Counted from the stretch's first letter, positions 35,101 to 44,211 are shown. The stretch is 64,000 nt of DNA from Prevotella lacticifex (GCF_019973375.1 NZ_BPTV01000001.1:1877104-1941103); one strand, 5' to 3'. Made by a program: numbers and translations. The notes: generated by a model not told the origin, from the letters alone.

Positions 35101-35136
35101 GCGGAGCCTTCTGCATCACGCAGGAGACTCCGCACA
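35101..35136 (-). terminator. Terminator of the oxidoreductase operon
   Basis: GCGGAG-CTTCTGC pairs with GCAGGAG-CTCCGC around an ATCAC loop; on the reverse strand it is followed by TTTGCTTTATG. It lies 35 bp beyond the last gene. Confidence 0.75.
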
Positions 35137-35169
35137 TAATTAGAGAGTTATAAAAAATCAGGTTTCATG

Positions 35170-35715
35170 TTATTTCTGCTCTTGTATAATCTTCATACCT
35201 TCGTCAACAGCCTTCATGTTGAGTGGAATCATGTTGTGATGGCGCTCTGGAAGACTCTTGTATAGAGCTTTATTCAGTCCGTCGGTCGAAACTACAGGAC
35301 AAACCTTCAGCAGTCCGCCAAGGACAATCATATTGAAAACTTTTGAATTTTTCATCTCGGCGGCCTTGTCCATGGCATCAATGCGGTAGACCTTGATATC
35401 CTTTCTCGTAGGAGGATTCATCACTCCGTAACCGTCGTAGATGAGTATGCCGCCGGGCTTTACCTTAGGTTCAAACTTGTCGAGTGACGGCTGGTTGAGC
35501 ACTATAGCCACGTCATACTTGCTGAGTATCGGCGAAGAAATCCGCTCGTCGCTGACAATCACCGTGACATTGGCTGTACCACCGCGCTGTTCAGGCCCGT
35601 AGGCCGGCATCCACGTTACTTCCTTGTCCTCCATGAGTCCGGAGTATGCCAGAATCTTTCCCATTGACAGAACACCCTGACCTCCGAAACCACTGATAAT
35701 TATTTCTGTTTTCAT
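35170..35715 (-). CDS. 2-oxoacid:ferredoxin oxidoreductase, gamma subunit
   Basis: 181 aa. The start motif IISGFGGQGVLSMGKILAYS is the pyruvate/ketoisovalerate oxidoreductase gamma-domain signature, followed by AYGPEQRGGTANVTVIVSD. It works with the alpha, beta and ferredoxin subunits encoded just upstream (9 bp after beta). The complex decarboxylates a 2-oxoacid with CoA and reduces ferredoxin. The order of four subunits fits the Kor/Vor class; branched-chain 2-oxoacids or 2-oxoglutarate are possible substrates, which sequence alone does not settle. Confidence 0.9.
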   Translation of the reverse strand: MKTEIIISGFGGQGVLSMGKILAYSGLMEDKEVTWMPAYGPEQRGGTANVTVIVSDERISSPILSKYDVAIVLNQPSLDKFEPKVKPGGILIYDGYGVMNPPTRKDIKVYRIDAMDKAAEMKNSKVFNMIVLGGLLKVCPVVSTDGLNKALYKSLPERHHNMIPLNMKAVDEGMKIIQEQK

Positions 35716-35724
35716 TTCTCAATA

Positions 35725-36495
35725 CTATTTTAAGCCGGTAGTGTCTTTAAGGTCTCCCTTGACATACTTTTTGAACATATTCTCACGCATCCACTCGTTA
35801 GCCTTGACAGGCGACAATTTCCAACCGCTGTTGCAGGTCGAGACAATCTCTACGAGCGACGATCCCAGTCCGTTCATGCTTGCCTCAAAGGCCTTACGGA
35901 TGGCCTTCTTAGCTTTTCGGATGGAAGCTACGGTGTCGACGCTCTGCCGTGTGACGTAGCATGTGCCGTCGAGATGACTTGCGAGCTCGGTGATATTCAG
36001 CGGATAACCATGAATTTTCGGGTCGCGGCCGTAAGGACATGTGCTTGTCTTCTGGCCTATCAGCGTTGTTGGAGCCATCTGTCCACCCGTCATTCCGTAT
36101 ATAGCGTTGTTAATGAAGATGATAGGCAGATTCTCGCCACGGTTGAGGGCGTGAATAGTCTCGCACGCTCCTATGCAGGCCAGGTCGCCATCGCCCTGAT
36201 AGGTGAAGACGAGCCTGTCGGGCCAGAGCCGCTTGATGGCCGTAGCCACGGCTGGTGCGCGTCCGTGGGCAGCCTCCTGCCAGTCGATGTCGAGGTAGCG
36301 GTAGGCGAAGACGGCGCAGCCCACAGGGCAAACACCTACAGCCTTGTCGCTCATGCCCATTTCCTCGATAATCTCAGCAACCAGTTTGTGCACAACACCA
36401 TGCGAGCACCCCGGGCAGTAATGCATCGGCGTGTCATTCATCAGTGTCGGCTTCTTATATACCAGATTCTCCGGTGATATTATATCGTTTGCCAT
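35725..36495 (-). CDS. 2-oxoacid:ferredoxin oxidoreductase, beta (ThDP) subunit
   Basis: 256 aa. ThDP-binding subunit: MHYCPGCSHGVVHKLVAEII with the Fe-S/ThDP Cys pair, VFTYQGDGDLACIGACETIH (GDG motif) and NNAIYGMTGGQMAPTT, then TSTCPYGRDP. It supplies the catalytic ThDP at the interface with the alpha subunit. 65 bp after alpha and 9 bp before gamma. Confidence 0.92.
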   Translation of the reverse strand: MANDIISPENLVYKKPTLMNDTPMHYCPGCSHGVVHKLVAEIIEEMGMSDKAVGVCPVGCAVFAYRYLDIDWQEAAHGRAPAVATAIKRLWPDRLVFTYQGDGDLACIGACETIHALNRGENLPIIFINNAIYGMTGGQMAPTTLIGQKTSTCPYGRDPKIHGYPLNITELASHLDGTCYVTRQSVDTVASIRKAKKAIRKAFEASMNGLGSSLVEIVSTCNSGWKLSPVKANEWMRENMFKKYVKGDLKDTTGLK

Positions 36496-36560
36496 TTTTT
36501 CTTCAGTTTTTAAAAAGACATCCTGTTCTCCCCTGCCATCATGCAGCGGAAGGACTGAAC

Positions 36561-37646
36561 TTATTTGATGAACTTTTCCTTGAGGGCCTCGACAATCTCC
36601 TCTGGTTCAGGTACGATACCTCCGAGACGTCCGAAGTGCTCTACAGGCAGCTGACCGTTGACGGCGAGCTTGACATCCTCGATCATCTGTCCTGCGTTGA
36701 TCTCGCTGACGAGAATGCCCTTCTTCCCCTTGGCGGCCTCAACGATCTGCTTGCTTGGGAACGGCCAGAGGGTGATAGGACGGAAGAGTCCGACCTTAAT
36801 GCCCTGCTCACGAGCCAGTTCGACGGCTTTCTCACCTATGCGGGCAGCACTTCCGAAACTGACTATGATGTAATCGGCATCATCACACTTCGTAGCCTCG
36901 TATCTCACCTCATTCTCCCGTATCAGCTCATACTTCTCCTGCATGTGGAGGTTTCGCTGCTCCATAACCTCAGGTTTCAGCTCCAGCGATGTGAGGATAT
37001 TCGGTTCTCTGTCGGCCGGACGGCCAATGGTAGCCCACGGACATTCCTTCTTTATCTGTTCCTCGGTGCGCCGCGGTTTTATTGGCGGAAGAACGACTTT
37101 CTCCATCATCTGGCCGATGACACCATCGGAGAGAATCATTGCCGGATTGCGGTACTTGAAAGCCAGTGTGAAGGCCAGGTCGACGAAATCGGCCATTTCC
37201 TGCACGGAGTTAGGAGCGAGCACAATGACATAGTAGTCACCGTTGCCACCGCCTCTGGTAGCCTGGAAGTAGTCGCTCTGCGACGGCTGGATGGTTCCCA
37301 GACCGGGACCTCCGCGCTGCACGTCGACAAACACTCCAGGAATCTCAGCACCAGCCATATAGCTGATACCCTCCTGCATAAGGGCCACACCCGGCGACGA
37401 CGATGTTGTGAACACACGTTTTCCGGCTCCGGCACCACCATAGACCATGTTTATGGCAGCCACCTCCGACTCAGCCTGAAGGACAACCATTCCTGTTGTC
37501 TCCCACGGTTTGAGCAAAGCCAGGGTCTCGATAATCTCACTCTGCGGAGTTATAGGATAGCCGAAAAAGGCATCCGCTCCACAACGGATGGCAGCATGAG
37601 CGATAGCCTCATTGCCTTTCATCAGTGTTACTTGCTTTTCTGCCAT
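36561..37646 (-). CDS. 2-oxoacid:ferredoxin oxidoreductase, alpha subunit (VorB-like)
   Basis: 361 aa. Domain I GNEAIAHAAIRCGADAFFGY and PITPQSEIIETLA, VFTTSSSPGVALMQEGISYM, the Arg/Gly loop VDVQRGGPGLGTIQPSQSDY, then domain II (SFGSAARIGEKAVELAREQG, VGLFRPITLWPFP). It resembles the subunit usually named VorB, 3-methyl-2-oxobutanoate dehydrogenase. The start follows the ferredoxin stop by 3 bp. Its position next to an acyl-ACP thioesterase-bearing ilv cluster in the same window makes a branched-chain substrate attractive, but this is only suggestive. Confidence 0.9.
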   Translation of the reverse strand: MAEKQVTLMKGNEAIAHAAIRCGADAFFGYPITPQSEIIETLALLKPWETTGMVVLQAESEVAAINMVYGGAGAGKRVFTTSSSPGVALMQEGISYMAGAEIPGVFVDVQRGGPGLGTIQPSQSDYFQATRGGGNGDYYVIVLAPNSVQEMADFVDLAFTLAFKYRNPAMILSDGVIGQMMEKVVLPPIKPRRTEEQIKKECPWATIGRPADREPNILTSLELKPEVMEQRNLHMQEKYELIRENEVRYEATKCDDADYIIVSFGSAARIGEKAVELAREQGIKVGLFRPITLWPFPSKQIVEAAKGKKGILVSEINAGQMIEDVKLAVNGQLPVEHFGRLGGIVPEPEEIVEALKEKFIK

Positions 37647-37649
37647 ATT

Positions 37650-37883
37650 CTATTCCTCCACTTTTTTACGATAAACCGTGATGCATCCGTCCGGACAGAC
37701 GATGGCACACGATGCACATCCCACGCACTTATCGGCATTTGCCGGTTCAACGTATGGATATCCATGCACGTTAACTTTCTTCTGTGCAAGGGCAATGACA
37801 TCCTGCGGGCAGGCCACAATGCACAGCTGGCATCCCTTGCAGCGGTCCGTGTTCACCACGATTGCACCTTTAATCTTGCTCAT
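37650..37883 (-). CDS. 2-oxoacid:ferredoxin oxidoreductase, 4Fe-4S ferredoxin subunit
   Basis: 77 aa with two 4Fe-4S motifs: CKGCQLCIVACP (about 16-27) and CVGCASCAIVCP (about 53-64). It moves electrons from the ThDP site to free ferredoxin. It is the first of the four contiguous subunit genes (delta-alpha-beta-gamma), 18 bp after a small TPR gene. Confidence 0.93.
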   Translation of the reverse strand: MSKIKGAIVVNTDRCKGCQLCIVACPQDVIALAQKKVNVHGYPYVEPANADKCVGCASCAIVCPDGCITVYRKKVEE

Positions 37884-37901
37884 ACGCTTTTGTAATTAAT
37901 C

Positions 37902-38081
37902 TTATGGATTATATGCGTCTTTATTGTAGAAGTTGAGGATTTCCTCAAGCATCTTCTTTGCCTCAACGGCAGGAGACTCAGGGTCGAGGTCAATGGCCTC
38001 CATATAGCAGTCAATGGCATGCTGCCAATCGCTCTTGCGGCGATAGTCATTACCCTTCTTGTACCATTCTTCAGCCGTCAT
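37902..38081 (-). CDS. Small TPR-like protein, 59 aa
   Basis: Reads MTAEEWYKKGNDYRRKSDWQ, then HAIDCYMEAIDLDPESPAVE and ends FYNKDAYNP. One full tetratricopeptide repeat is recognisable (W-x2-K-G-N-x2-R, A-x3-Y-x2-A-I-x-L-D-P). It lies 67 bp after folD and 18 bp before the ferredoxin subunit gene, on the same strand, and so is probably part of the oxidoreductase operon. A role in assembly of the complex is possible but has no direct support. Confidence 0.85.
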   Translation of the reverse strand: MTAEEWYKKGNDYRRKSDWQHAIDCYMEAIDLDPESPAVEAKKMLEEILNFYNKDAYNP

Positions 38082-38148
38082 AGTAGATTTGTTTTTCTTC
38101 CGGAAAGATTTACGCCCCCCGAAAGCCTTTATTGATTGTTGATATTTC

Positions 38149-39027
38149 CTATTTATAGTATTCCTTTTTAGCAGCCGCCAACGTGTTCTTCATCAGCGAG
38201 CAGATGGTCATCGGACCAACTCCGCCCGGCACCGGCGTGATATAGCTGCACTTTGGAGCCACCTCGTCGAACTTCACGTCGCCATTAAGGCGGAATCCCT
38301 TCTTACGGGTGGCATCGGGCACACGCGTCGTACCAACGTCGATGACGACGGCTCCCTCCTTCACCATGTCGGCGGTGAGGAAGTCGGGCTTGCCGATAGC
38401 GGCGACGATAATGTCGGCATCGAGGCACTCCTTCTTAATATCCTTAGTGTGTGAGTGACAGACAGTTACCGTGGCATCGCCAAAATTCTTCAGCATCATA
38501 AGCTGCGCCATTGGCTTTCCGACGATATTGCTGCGGCCGAGGACGACACACTTCTTTCCGCTGGTTTCAATATTGTAATGGCGCAGCAGCGTCATGATGC
38601 CGAGCGGTGTGGCCGAAATGAACGAAGGCAGACCTATCGACATACGGCCCACATTGATGGGATGGAATCCGTCGACATCCTTGCGGTAGTCGATAGCCAT
38701 GATGATTTTCTGTTCGTCGATGTGCTTTGGCAGCGGCAGCTGTACGATGAATCCGTCGACATCAGCGTCCTTGTTCAGTCTGTCGACACAGGCCAAGAGT
38801 TCTTCCTCAGTGACATCGTCCTCATAGCGAATCAGTGTGGACTTGAATCCGCACTGCTCGCAGGCAATCACCTTGTTCTTGACATACGTCTCACTGCCTC
38901 CGTCATGGCCGACGAGGACTGCAGCCAGATGCGGTTGCTTACCGCCTTTGGCCATAATATCCTTCACTTCCTCGGCTATCTGCTGCTTAATAGCGGTGGC
39001 AGTAGCCTTTCCATCAATAAGTGTCAT
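38149..39027 (-). CDS. folD: Methylene-THF dehydrogenase/cyclohydrolase FolD
   Basis: 292 aa bifunctional enzyme interconverting 5,10-methylene-, methenyl- and 10-formyl-tetrahydrofolate with NADP+. Catalytic-region motif [15 protein letters not shown] (YxxxK with Tyr and Lys), [26 protein letters not shown], the NADP-binding [18 protein letters not shown] and the end [18 protein letters not shown]. Full length. The start lies 13 bp after the ffh stop. Confidence 0.97.
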   Translation of the reverse strand: MTLIDGKATATAIKQQIAEEVKDIMAKGGKQPHLAAVLVGHDGGSETYVKNKVIACEQCGFKSTLIRYEDDVTEEELLACVDRLNKDADVDGFIVQLPLPKHIDEQKIIMAIDYRKDVDGFHPINVGRMSIGLPSFISATPLGIMTLLRHYNIETSGKKCVVLGRSNIVGKPMAQLMMLKNFGDATVTVCHSHTKDIKKECLDADIIVAAIGKPDFLTADMVKEGAVVIDVGTTRVPDATRKKGFRLNGDVKFDEVAPKCSYITPVPGGVGPMTICSLMKNTLAAAKKEYYK

Positions 39028-39040
39028 ATCTTTTGCTTAT

Positions 39041-40390
39041 TTAGTGTGGCATCTTTGGCATGCCCTTCATTCCCTTCATTCTCGACATCATACCAGCCAT
39101 TTTGCTGCCGGTGACCATCTTCATCATCTTCCGGGTCTGGTCGAACTGCTTGATGAGCCTGTTCACCTCCTGATAGCTGGTGCCAGAGCCCTTGGCAATG
39201 CGCTGACGGCGGCTGGTATTGAGAATCTCCGGATTGGTTCTTTCCTTCGGGGTCATGCTCTGGATGATAGCCTCAATGCCCTTGAAAGCGTTGTCGTCGA
39301 TGTCGACATCGCGGATGGCTTTGCCCACACCAGGAATCATGCTGGCGAGGTCCTTGAGGTTACCCATCTTCTTTATCTGCTGTATCTGATTGTAAAAATC
39401 GTTGAAGTCGAACTTGTTCTTCTGGATTTTCTTCTGGAGCTTGCGTGCCTCCTCCTCGTCGAACTGCTCCTGAGCGCGCTCGACGAGAGAGACGACATCA
39501 CCCATACCGAGGATACGGTCAGCCATGCGGACGGGGTGGAACACGTCGATAGCCTCCATCTTCTCGCCGGTACCGATGAACATGATAGGTTTGTCGACAA
39601 CGGTACGGATAGAGAGGGCCGCACCACCGCGGGTGTCGCCGTCGAGCTTGGTGAGCACAACGCCGTTGAAGTCGAGGCGGTCGTTGAATTCCTTGGCGGT
39701 ATTGACGGCATCCTGACCGGTCATAGAGTCGACGACGAAGAGGGTTTCGTCGGGATGGACGTGGTTCTTCAGTGACTCAATCTCGTTCATCATCTCCTCG
39801 TCGACGGCTAAACGGCCAGCGGTATCAATGATGACAACGTCATTGCCCTTGGCTTTGGCCTCCTGAATGGCATGGTCGGCAATCTCGTTGACATTCTTAT
39901 TCTCCGGCTCATTGTATACAGGTACATCGATGGCCTGACCAACAACCTTCAACTGGTCGATAGCAGCAGGACGGTAGACATCGCAGGCAACGAGAAGAGG
40001 CTTTTTGTTCTGCTTCTTCTTGAGCATGTTAGCAAGCTTGCCCGAGAACGTGGTCTTACCCGAGCCTTGAAGACCGCTCATGAGGATGATGGCCGGATGC
40101 TGCTCGAGCTTCAGCCCGACAGCCTCACCACCCATCAGCTCAGCGAGCTCATCGTGGACGAGCTTAACCATGAGCTGGCCCGGCTTGACAGCCGTGAGCA
40201 CATTCATGCCAAGAGCTTTCTTCTTGACCGTATCAGTGAAGGACTTGGCAACTTTGTAGTTGACATCGGCATCGAGCAGAGCACGGCGTACGTCCTTCAT
40301 TGTCTCGGCCACATTTATCTCGGTTATCTTTCCCTCTCCCTTCAGTATCTTGAAAGAGCGTTCAAGACGATCACTTAAATTTTCAAACAT
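39041..40390 (-). CDS. ffh: Signal recognition particle protein Ffh
   Basis: 449-aa GTPase that binds signal sequences and 4.5S RNA to target proteins to the membrane. N domain at the start, G1 GLQGSGKTTFSGKLA, G3 IIDTAGR, G4 TKLDGDTRGG, then the Met-rich M domain (MTPKERTNPEILNTSRRQRI, RKMMKMVTGSKMAGMMSRMK). The length is normal. First gene of a unit continuing into folD and perhaps the oxidoreductase genes. A -7 box TATCTTTG lies at 40442-40449. Confidence 0.97.
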   Translation of the reverse strand: MFENLSDRLERSFKILKGEGKITEINVAETMKDVRRALLDADVNYKVAKSFTDTVKKKALGMNVLTAVKPGQLMVKLVHDELAELMGGEAVGLKLEQHPAIILMSGLQGSGKTTFSGKLANMLKKKQNKKPLLVACDVYRPAAIDQLKVVGQAIDVPVYNEPENKNVNEIADHAIQEAKAKGNDVVIIDTAGRLAVDEEMMNEIESLKNHVHPDETLFVVDSMTGQDAVNTAKEFNDRLDFNGVVLTKLDGDTRGGAALSIRTVVDKPIMFIGTGEKMEAIDVFHPVRMADRILGMGDVVSLVERAQEQFDEEEARKLQKKIQKNKFDFNDFYNQIQQIKKMGNLKDLASMIPGVGKAIRDVDIDDNAFKGIEAIIQSMTPKERTNPEILNTSRRQRIAKGSGTSYQEVNRLIKQFDQTRKMMKMVTGSKMAGMMSRMKGMKGMPKMPH

Positions 40391-40563
40391 AGTATGCTAA
40401 AAGTACTAATCCTGTTCTAATTAAACGTAAAAACTTATTTGCAAAGATAACACAAAAAGAATGAAAAATCTCACCTTGGCGATTGTATTTATAATATTTT
40501 AAAACACTACAAACAAAAACGTGCTCAATAATATCTACATTGTGCAAAAAATTCAGAAAACTT

Positions 40564-40594
40564 TTTGTCACCTCATTTTTTATCCTTAATTTCG
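40564..40594 (+). promoter_or_regulatory. Promoter of the GYF-domain gene
   Basis: TTTG (40564-40567), 19-nt spacer, TAATTTCG (40587-40594), one mismatch to the -7 consensus. Confidence 0.55.
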
Positions 40595-40628
40595 CAGTCG
40601 ATAGTAAAAGGTTCGAAACATACTTATT

Positions 40629-41582
40629 ATGGAATACTTTATCAGTGTCAACAACGACAAGCGCGGTCCCTACAGCGTTGAGGAGCTCAAGGCCCGCGGA
40701 ATAACATCGGAGACCCTCGTCATGGCCGACGGCTCGAGCCAGTGGATGCCAGCCTGGCAGGTGGAGGAGCTACGACCAATCATCACGGTGCCGGAGCCGC
40801 CGACAAGCGACGTGGGCACCATCGTCACACCGCAGACAGCGAATGAGAGCCAGAGCCAGAACAACGCTGACTCTCAACCTATTGACGGATTTGTGGAGGT
40901 GGACAATCCCGAGCCCGGATTCCAGCAGGGACGTCCCGTCACTCCCACTCCACCACCCTACTCTCAGCCGCCGATGGAGGAGAAAAAAGGAAGCCGCGTG
41001 AGCACATTCCTCATCGTCCTGATAGTCATTGCTGCCATTGCCGGACTGGCCATTGCCACATGTCCCGACACCGACAGCCACAAGGCTGCCCTCACCAACG
41101 TCATCTCGGCGGCAGTAAACGACGAGGCCAACAGCAGCGACAGTGCGTCGGGCTCCGACGATGCCATCGACAAGATGTTCCGACAGATTAGCGACTCATG
41201 GACGCAGAGGGTCATCGCCACAGCCGTCGACAACCTAATCCACGTCGACAACCACATCTTCTACTCCACCGGCAAGGTGCGCTACGACGGCAAAGATCAC
41301 ACAGTGTCGGTCGGTGCCTTCGGTCATGTGTTCACCGTCGACAAGGAGGATATCAAGGCCGCTGCCGAACAGTATTACACCAAGGCAGAGCGCGAGACTA
41401 AGGAGGACATAAGGAAGAAGGCAGAGAAGATTATCAACGACAACGTCATCGACCCGGCAGCCCAGGCCATCAAGGAGATGGTCAACGGAGCAATGAACGA
41501 CATAATCCAGGACATTGGCATCACCGGAGGCTCAAGCGATCAGCAGGATGAGGACGAACCGGCCGACAGCACCAACATCTGA
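40629..41582 (+). CDS. GYF_2-domain membrane protein
   Basis: 317 aa. The N-terminal GYF_2 domain (about 1-55) shows MEYFISVNNDKRGPYSVEEL then ASQWMPAWQVEEL-type residues (SSQWMPAWQVEEL). A Pro/Gln-rich linker (about 60-120) follows, then one membrane helix (VSTFLIVLIVIAAIAGLAIA, about 125-145) and a charged C-terminal domain rich in D, E and K. GYF domains bind proline-rich peptides, so a docking role at the membrane is likely. It is not in an operon; both sides are bounded by a promoter and a strong terminator. The specific function is unknown. Confidence 0.78.
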   Translation: MEYFISVNNDKRGPYSVEELKARGITSETLVMADGSSQWMPAWQVEELRPIITVPEPPTSDVGTIVTPQTANESQSQNNADSQPIDGFVEVDNPEPGFQQGRPVTPTPPPYSQPPMEEKKGSRVSTFLIVLIVIAAIAGLAIATCPDTDSHKAALTNVISAAVNDEANSSDSASGSDDAIDKMFRQISDSWTQRVIATAVDNLIHVDNHIFYSTGKVRYDGKDHTVSVGAFGHVFTVDKEDIKAAAEQYYTKAERETKEDIRKKAEKIINDNVIDPAAQAIKEMVNGAMNDIIQDIGITGGSSDQQDEDEPADSTNI

Positions 41583-41620
41583 TTCTCGATTAACCGAAGA
41601 CAGAAATACATTTTCAACGC

Positions 41621-41658
41621 AAACCCTAACAGGCACCACCCTGTTAGGGTTTTTGTTT
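41621..41658 (+). terminator. Terminator of the GYF-domain gene
   Basis: AAACCCTAACAGG / CCTGTTAGGGTTT stem with a short CACCAC-type loop and a T-run, 38 bp after the stop. Confidence 0.92.
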
Positions 41659-41699
41659 GGAAGGGGAAATACACGAAATGGCGGCTCATTAGAGCGAAA

Positions 41700-41901
41700 T
41701 GAGATGTAAAGATAATTCAAACAAAGAATGCGTTCACACCATCTTGTTTACCCACTGATAACCAACGGGTTACAGAAGTAGGTCATTTAACATTGCAAAA
41801 CGGGCCATTTCGGACTGCAAAACGGACCGTTTCGCAACCTAAAACGGACCGTTTCGCAAGCTCAAATGGACCATATTGTTTTCGTGTAAAGAAAATTCGG
41901 A
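41700..41901. repeat. TGTAAAGATAATTC motif on both sides of the type 1 array
   Basis: ATGTAAAGATAATTCA at 41704-41719 and TGTAAAGAAAATTC near 41886-41899 flank the array at 41776-41885. Related sequences follow the arrays at 10.4 and 52.6 kb, and an inverted copy lies about 40 bp after the array at 21.7 kb. Confidence 0.65.
41776..41885. repeat. Five-unit 22-bp palindrome array, type 1, copy 3
   Basis: 14-bp units at 41776, 41798, 41820, 41842 and 41864: AAGTAGGTCATTTA, AAACGGGCCATTTC, AAACGGACCGTTTC (twice), AAATGGACCATATT. It lies between the convergent ends of the GYF gene and serA. Confidence 0.95.
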
Positions 41902-42125
41902 TTTACCGGAGCTATCTTCAGCAAAAGCATCACGATTCGGTTGAAGAAAGAAAAGGTATCATCAACTGCTAAGAAATGAGGGGCAGGCTGCTGCTGATTA
42001 GCGTTCGGAGAAGACTCTTCACGTTGAGAACGAATAACTACAGCGCGGAATATCAGTTTCCAAATGGCTGAGCTGCCCCACGAACAGCAACGGCTGGAAT
42101 CGCTGAAGCATACATAAAAGATTGA

Positions 42126-42160
42126 AAAAGGCTTGCAGAGCAATGCTCCGCAAGCCTTTT
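42126..42160 (-). terminator. Terminator of the serC-serA operon
   Basis: Perfect 11-bp stem AAAAGGCTTGC / GCAAGCCTTTT, followed by T's on the reverse strand. The stretch 41902-42125 has no supportable gene. Confidence 0.9.
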
Positions 42161-42223
42161 CAATATATCTCTGCGGGGAAATATCATATCATAATATGCT
42201 TTCCCCGGTAATATCATAACGGG

Positions 42224-43141
42224 TTATTTGTTCACCTGGAACTTCGTGTCGCCATCCTTGAAGAACGCGTTTATCTGGCGTGCAGCAGCAATACCGGCAT
42301 TGATATTTGCCTCGGCAGTCTGTGCACCCATCTTCTTCGGCGTTGAGAAGTAGCGGCCCTCGAACTTCTGGAAGTCAGCATCGGCATCGGGTTTGATGTC
42401 GGTAATGTATTTCAGGTCGGTGCGCTCAGCCAACAGCTTCAGCAGTCCGGGCTCGTCGATAACCTCCTTACGGGCAGTGTTGATGAGAATACCGTTCTTC
42501 GGCAGCTTGTTGACAACATCGTAGTTGATGCTCTGACGGGTCTCGGCGGTAGCCGGGATGTGCAGCGAAACAATGTCGTTGGTCTCGAACAAGTCATCGC
42601 GGCTCTTTGCGGCATGAACGCCCTGAGCCTCAATCTTGTCGGCGGGAACGAACTCGTCGAAGGCACTCACCTCCATACCGAAGCCCTTGGCGATGCGGGC
42701 AACGTTGCGACCGACATTACCGAAGGCGAGGATTCCCAAGCGCTTGCCCTTCAGCTCGGTACCGGCCTTGCCGTTGTAGAAGTTGCGGACGGCGTAGACG
42801 AGGAGTCCGAAGACGAGCTCTGCCACGGCATTGGAGTTCTGGCCCGGTGTATTCTCGACCACGACACCCTTCTCCTTGGCGTAAGCGGTGTCGATAGAGT
42901 CGTAACCTGCGCCGGCTCTGACAACAATCTTCAGGTTCTTGGCGGCGTTGAGAACGTCCTTTGTCACCTTGTCGGAGCGCACAATCATGGCATCGGCATC
43001 GCTGACAGCACTGAGGAGCTCAGCCTCACTGCCATATTTCTCCAATAGAACTACCTGATGGCCAGCGCCCTCAAGTTCCTTCTTTATACCCTCCACGGCT
43101 GCTGGCGCGAAAGGTTTCACTGTTGCTATTAATACTTTCAT
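42224..43141 (-). CDS. serA: D-3-phosphoglycerate dehydrogenase
   Basis: First step of serine synthesis, oxidising 3-phosphoglycerate with NAD+. I start at MKVLIATVKPFAP (43141), 2 bp after serC, because a longer frame would begin inside serC. 305 aa: substrate-domain IVVRAGAGYDSIDTAYAKEK, nucleotide-binding ILAFGNVGRNVARIAKGFGM, and catalytic Arg/Glu/His region ILINTARKEVIDEP. There is no C-terminal ACT domain, so the serine feedback seen in E. coli SerA is not expected through that domain. Confidence 0.93.
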   Translation of the reverse strand: MKVLIATVKPFAPAAVEGIKKELEGAGHQVVLLEKYGSEAELLSAVSDADAMIVRSDKVTKDVLNAAKNLKIVVRAGAGYDSIDTAYAKEKGVVVENTPGQNSNAVAELVFGLLVYAVRNFYNGKAGTELKGKRLGILAFGNVGRNVARIAKGFGMEVSAFDEFVPADKIEAQGVHAAKSRDDLFETNDIVSLHIPATAETRQSINYDVVNKLPKNGILINTARKEVIDEPGLLKLLAERTDLKYITDIKPDADADFQKFEGRYFSTPKKMGAQTAEANINAGIAAARQINAFFKDGDTKFQVNK

Positions 43142-43143
43142 AA

Positions 43144-44211
43144 TTAATGTTCCTTTTCGAAGTCCTTCATTGCCTGAACGAGAGCGTTGACGCCCTCGAT
43201 TGTCTGTGCGTTGTAGCATGATGCGCGGAATCCGCCGACAGAGCGGTGACCCTTGACGCCGACCATTCCACGGCTCGTAGCGAACTCGAGGAACGGTTTC
43301 TCTAAGTCTTTATACTCGTCGTTCATGACGAAGCAGATGTTCATCAGCGAACGGCTGCTCTCCTCGACGGTACCGCGGAAGAGCTTGTTGCGGTCGATCT
43401 CGTCGTAGAGGATGCGGGCGCGCTCATGTGCACGACGGTCCATTTCCTTAACACCGCCCTGAGCCTTGCACCAGCGCATGGTCTCGAGCAGGGAGTAGAT
43501 AGGCACCACAGGAGGAGTGTTGAACATTGAGCCTTTCTCCACATGAGTGCGGTAGTCAATCATTGTAGGCAACTCGCGCGGAGCCTTTCCGAGCATATCG
43601 TCCTTAACGATAATCACCGTTACACCGGCCATAGCCATGTTCTTCTGCGCACCGGCGTAGATGGCTGTGTACTTCGAGACGTCGACAGGGCGGCTCATGA
43701 TGTCGGACGACATATCGGCAATCAGTGGCACCGGAGCGTCGAGGTCCTTGCGGAGCTCGGTACCGAAGATTGTATTGTTGGTACATATGTGCAGATAGTC
43801 AAGGTCGGAAGGGATATCCTTTATCTCCGGCAGATGAGTATAGTTGTCGTCGGCCGACGAAGCCACTTCCACCACTTCACCGAAATGCTTTGCCTCCTTC
43901 ATGGCTTTCTTAGCCCACGTACCGGAGTTGACATATCCAGCTTTCTTCAGGAGGAAGTTGGCAGGAATCTGCATGAACTGCAAAGAAGCACCACCACCAA
44001 GGAAGATTACTGAGTAGCCTTCAGGGATGTCGAGAAGTTCCTTGATAAGGGAGACAGCCTCGTCGACAACCGGCTTGAAGTCGGGGGCACGGTGACTGAT
44101 TTCCATCAGCGAGAGACCGCTGCCATTGAAATCCAGAATCTGCTTTGCTGTGTTCTCGATAACTTCACGCGGAAGCATCGAGGGACCTGCATTAAAATTG
44201 TACTTCTTCAT
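43144..44211 (-). CDS. serC: Phosphoserine aminotransferase
   Basis: 355 aa PLP enzyme making 3-phosphoserine from 3-phosphohydroxypyruvate and glutamate. Start [23 protein letters not shown]/phosphate loop [16 protein letters not shown], the PLP lysine in [19 protein letters not shown], and C-terminal [18 protein letters not shown]. It precedes serA by 2 bp, so the two form a serine operon. Confidence 0.97.
   Translation of the reverse strand: MKKYNFNAGPSMLPREVIENTAKQILDFNGSGLSLMEISHRAPDFKPVVDEAVSLIKELLDIPEGYSVIFLGGGASLQFMQIPANFLLKKAGYVNSGTWAKKAMKEAKHFGEVVEVASSADDNYTHLPEIKDIPSDLDYLHICTNNTIFGTELRKDLDAPVPLIADMSSDIMSRPVDVSKYTAIYAGAQKNMAMAGVTVIIVKDDMLGKAPRELPTMIDYRTHVEKGSMFNTPPVVPIYSLLETMRWCKAQGGVKEMDRRAHERARILYDEIDRNKLFRGTVEESSRSLMNICFVMNDEYKDLEKPFLEFATSRGMVGVKGHRSVGGFRASCYNAQTIEGVNALVQAMKDFEKEH

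Noticed and set aside
41862..42143. 93-codon reverse frame between the third array and serA
   Set aside because: It includes the serC-serA terminator and part of the array, and the translation is Cys/Ser/Phe-rich without any motif.
43142..43219. 26-codon N-terminal extension of serA
   Set aside because: It would start inside serC; MKVLIATVKPFAP is the usual start and lies 2 bp after the serC stop.
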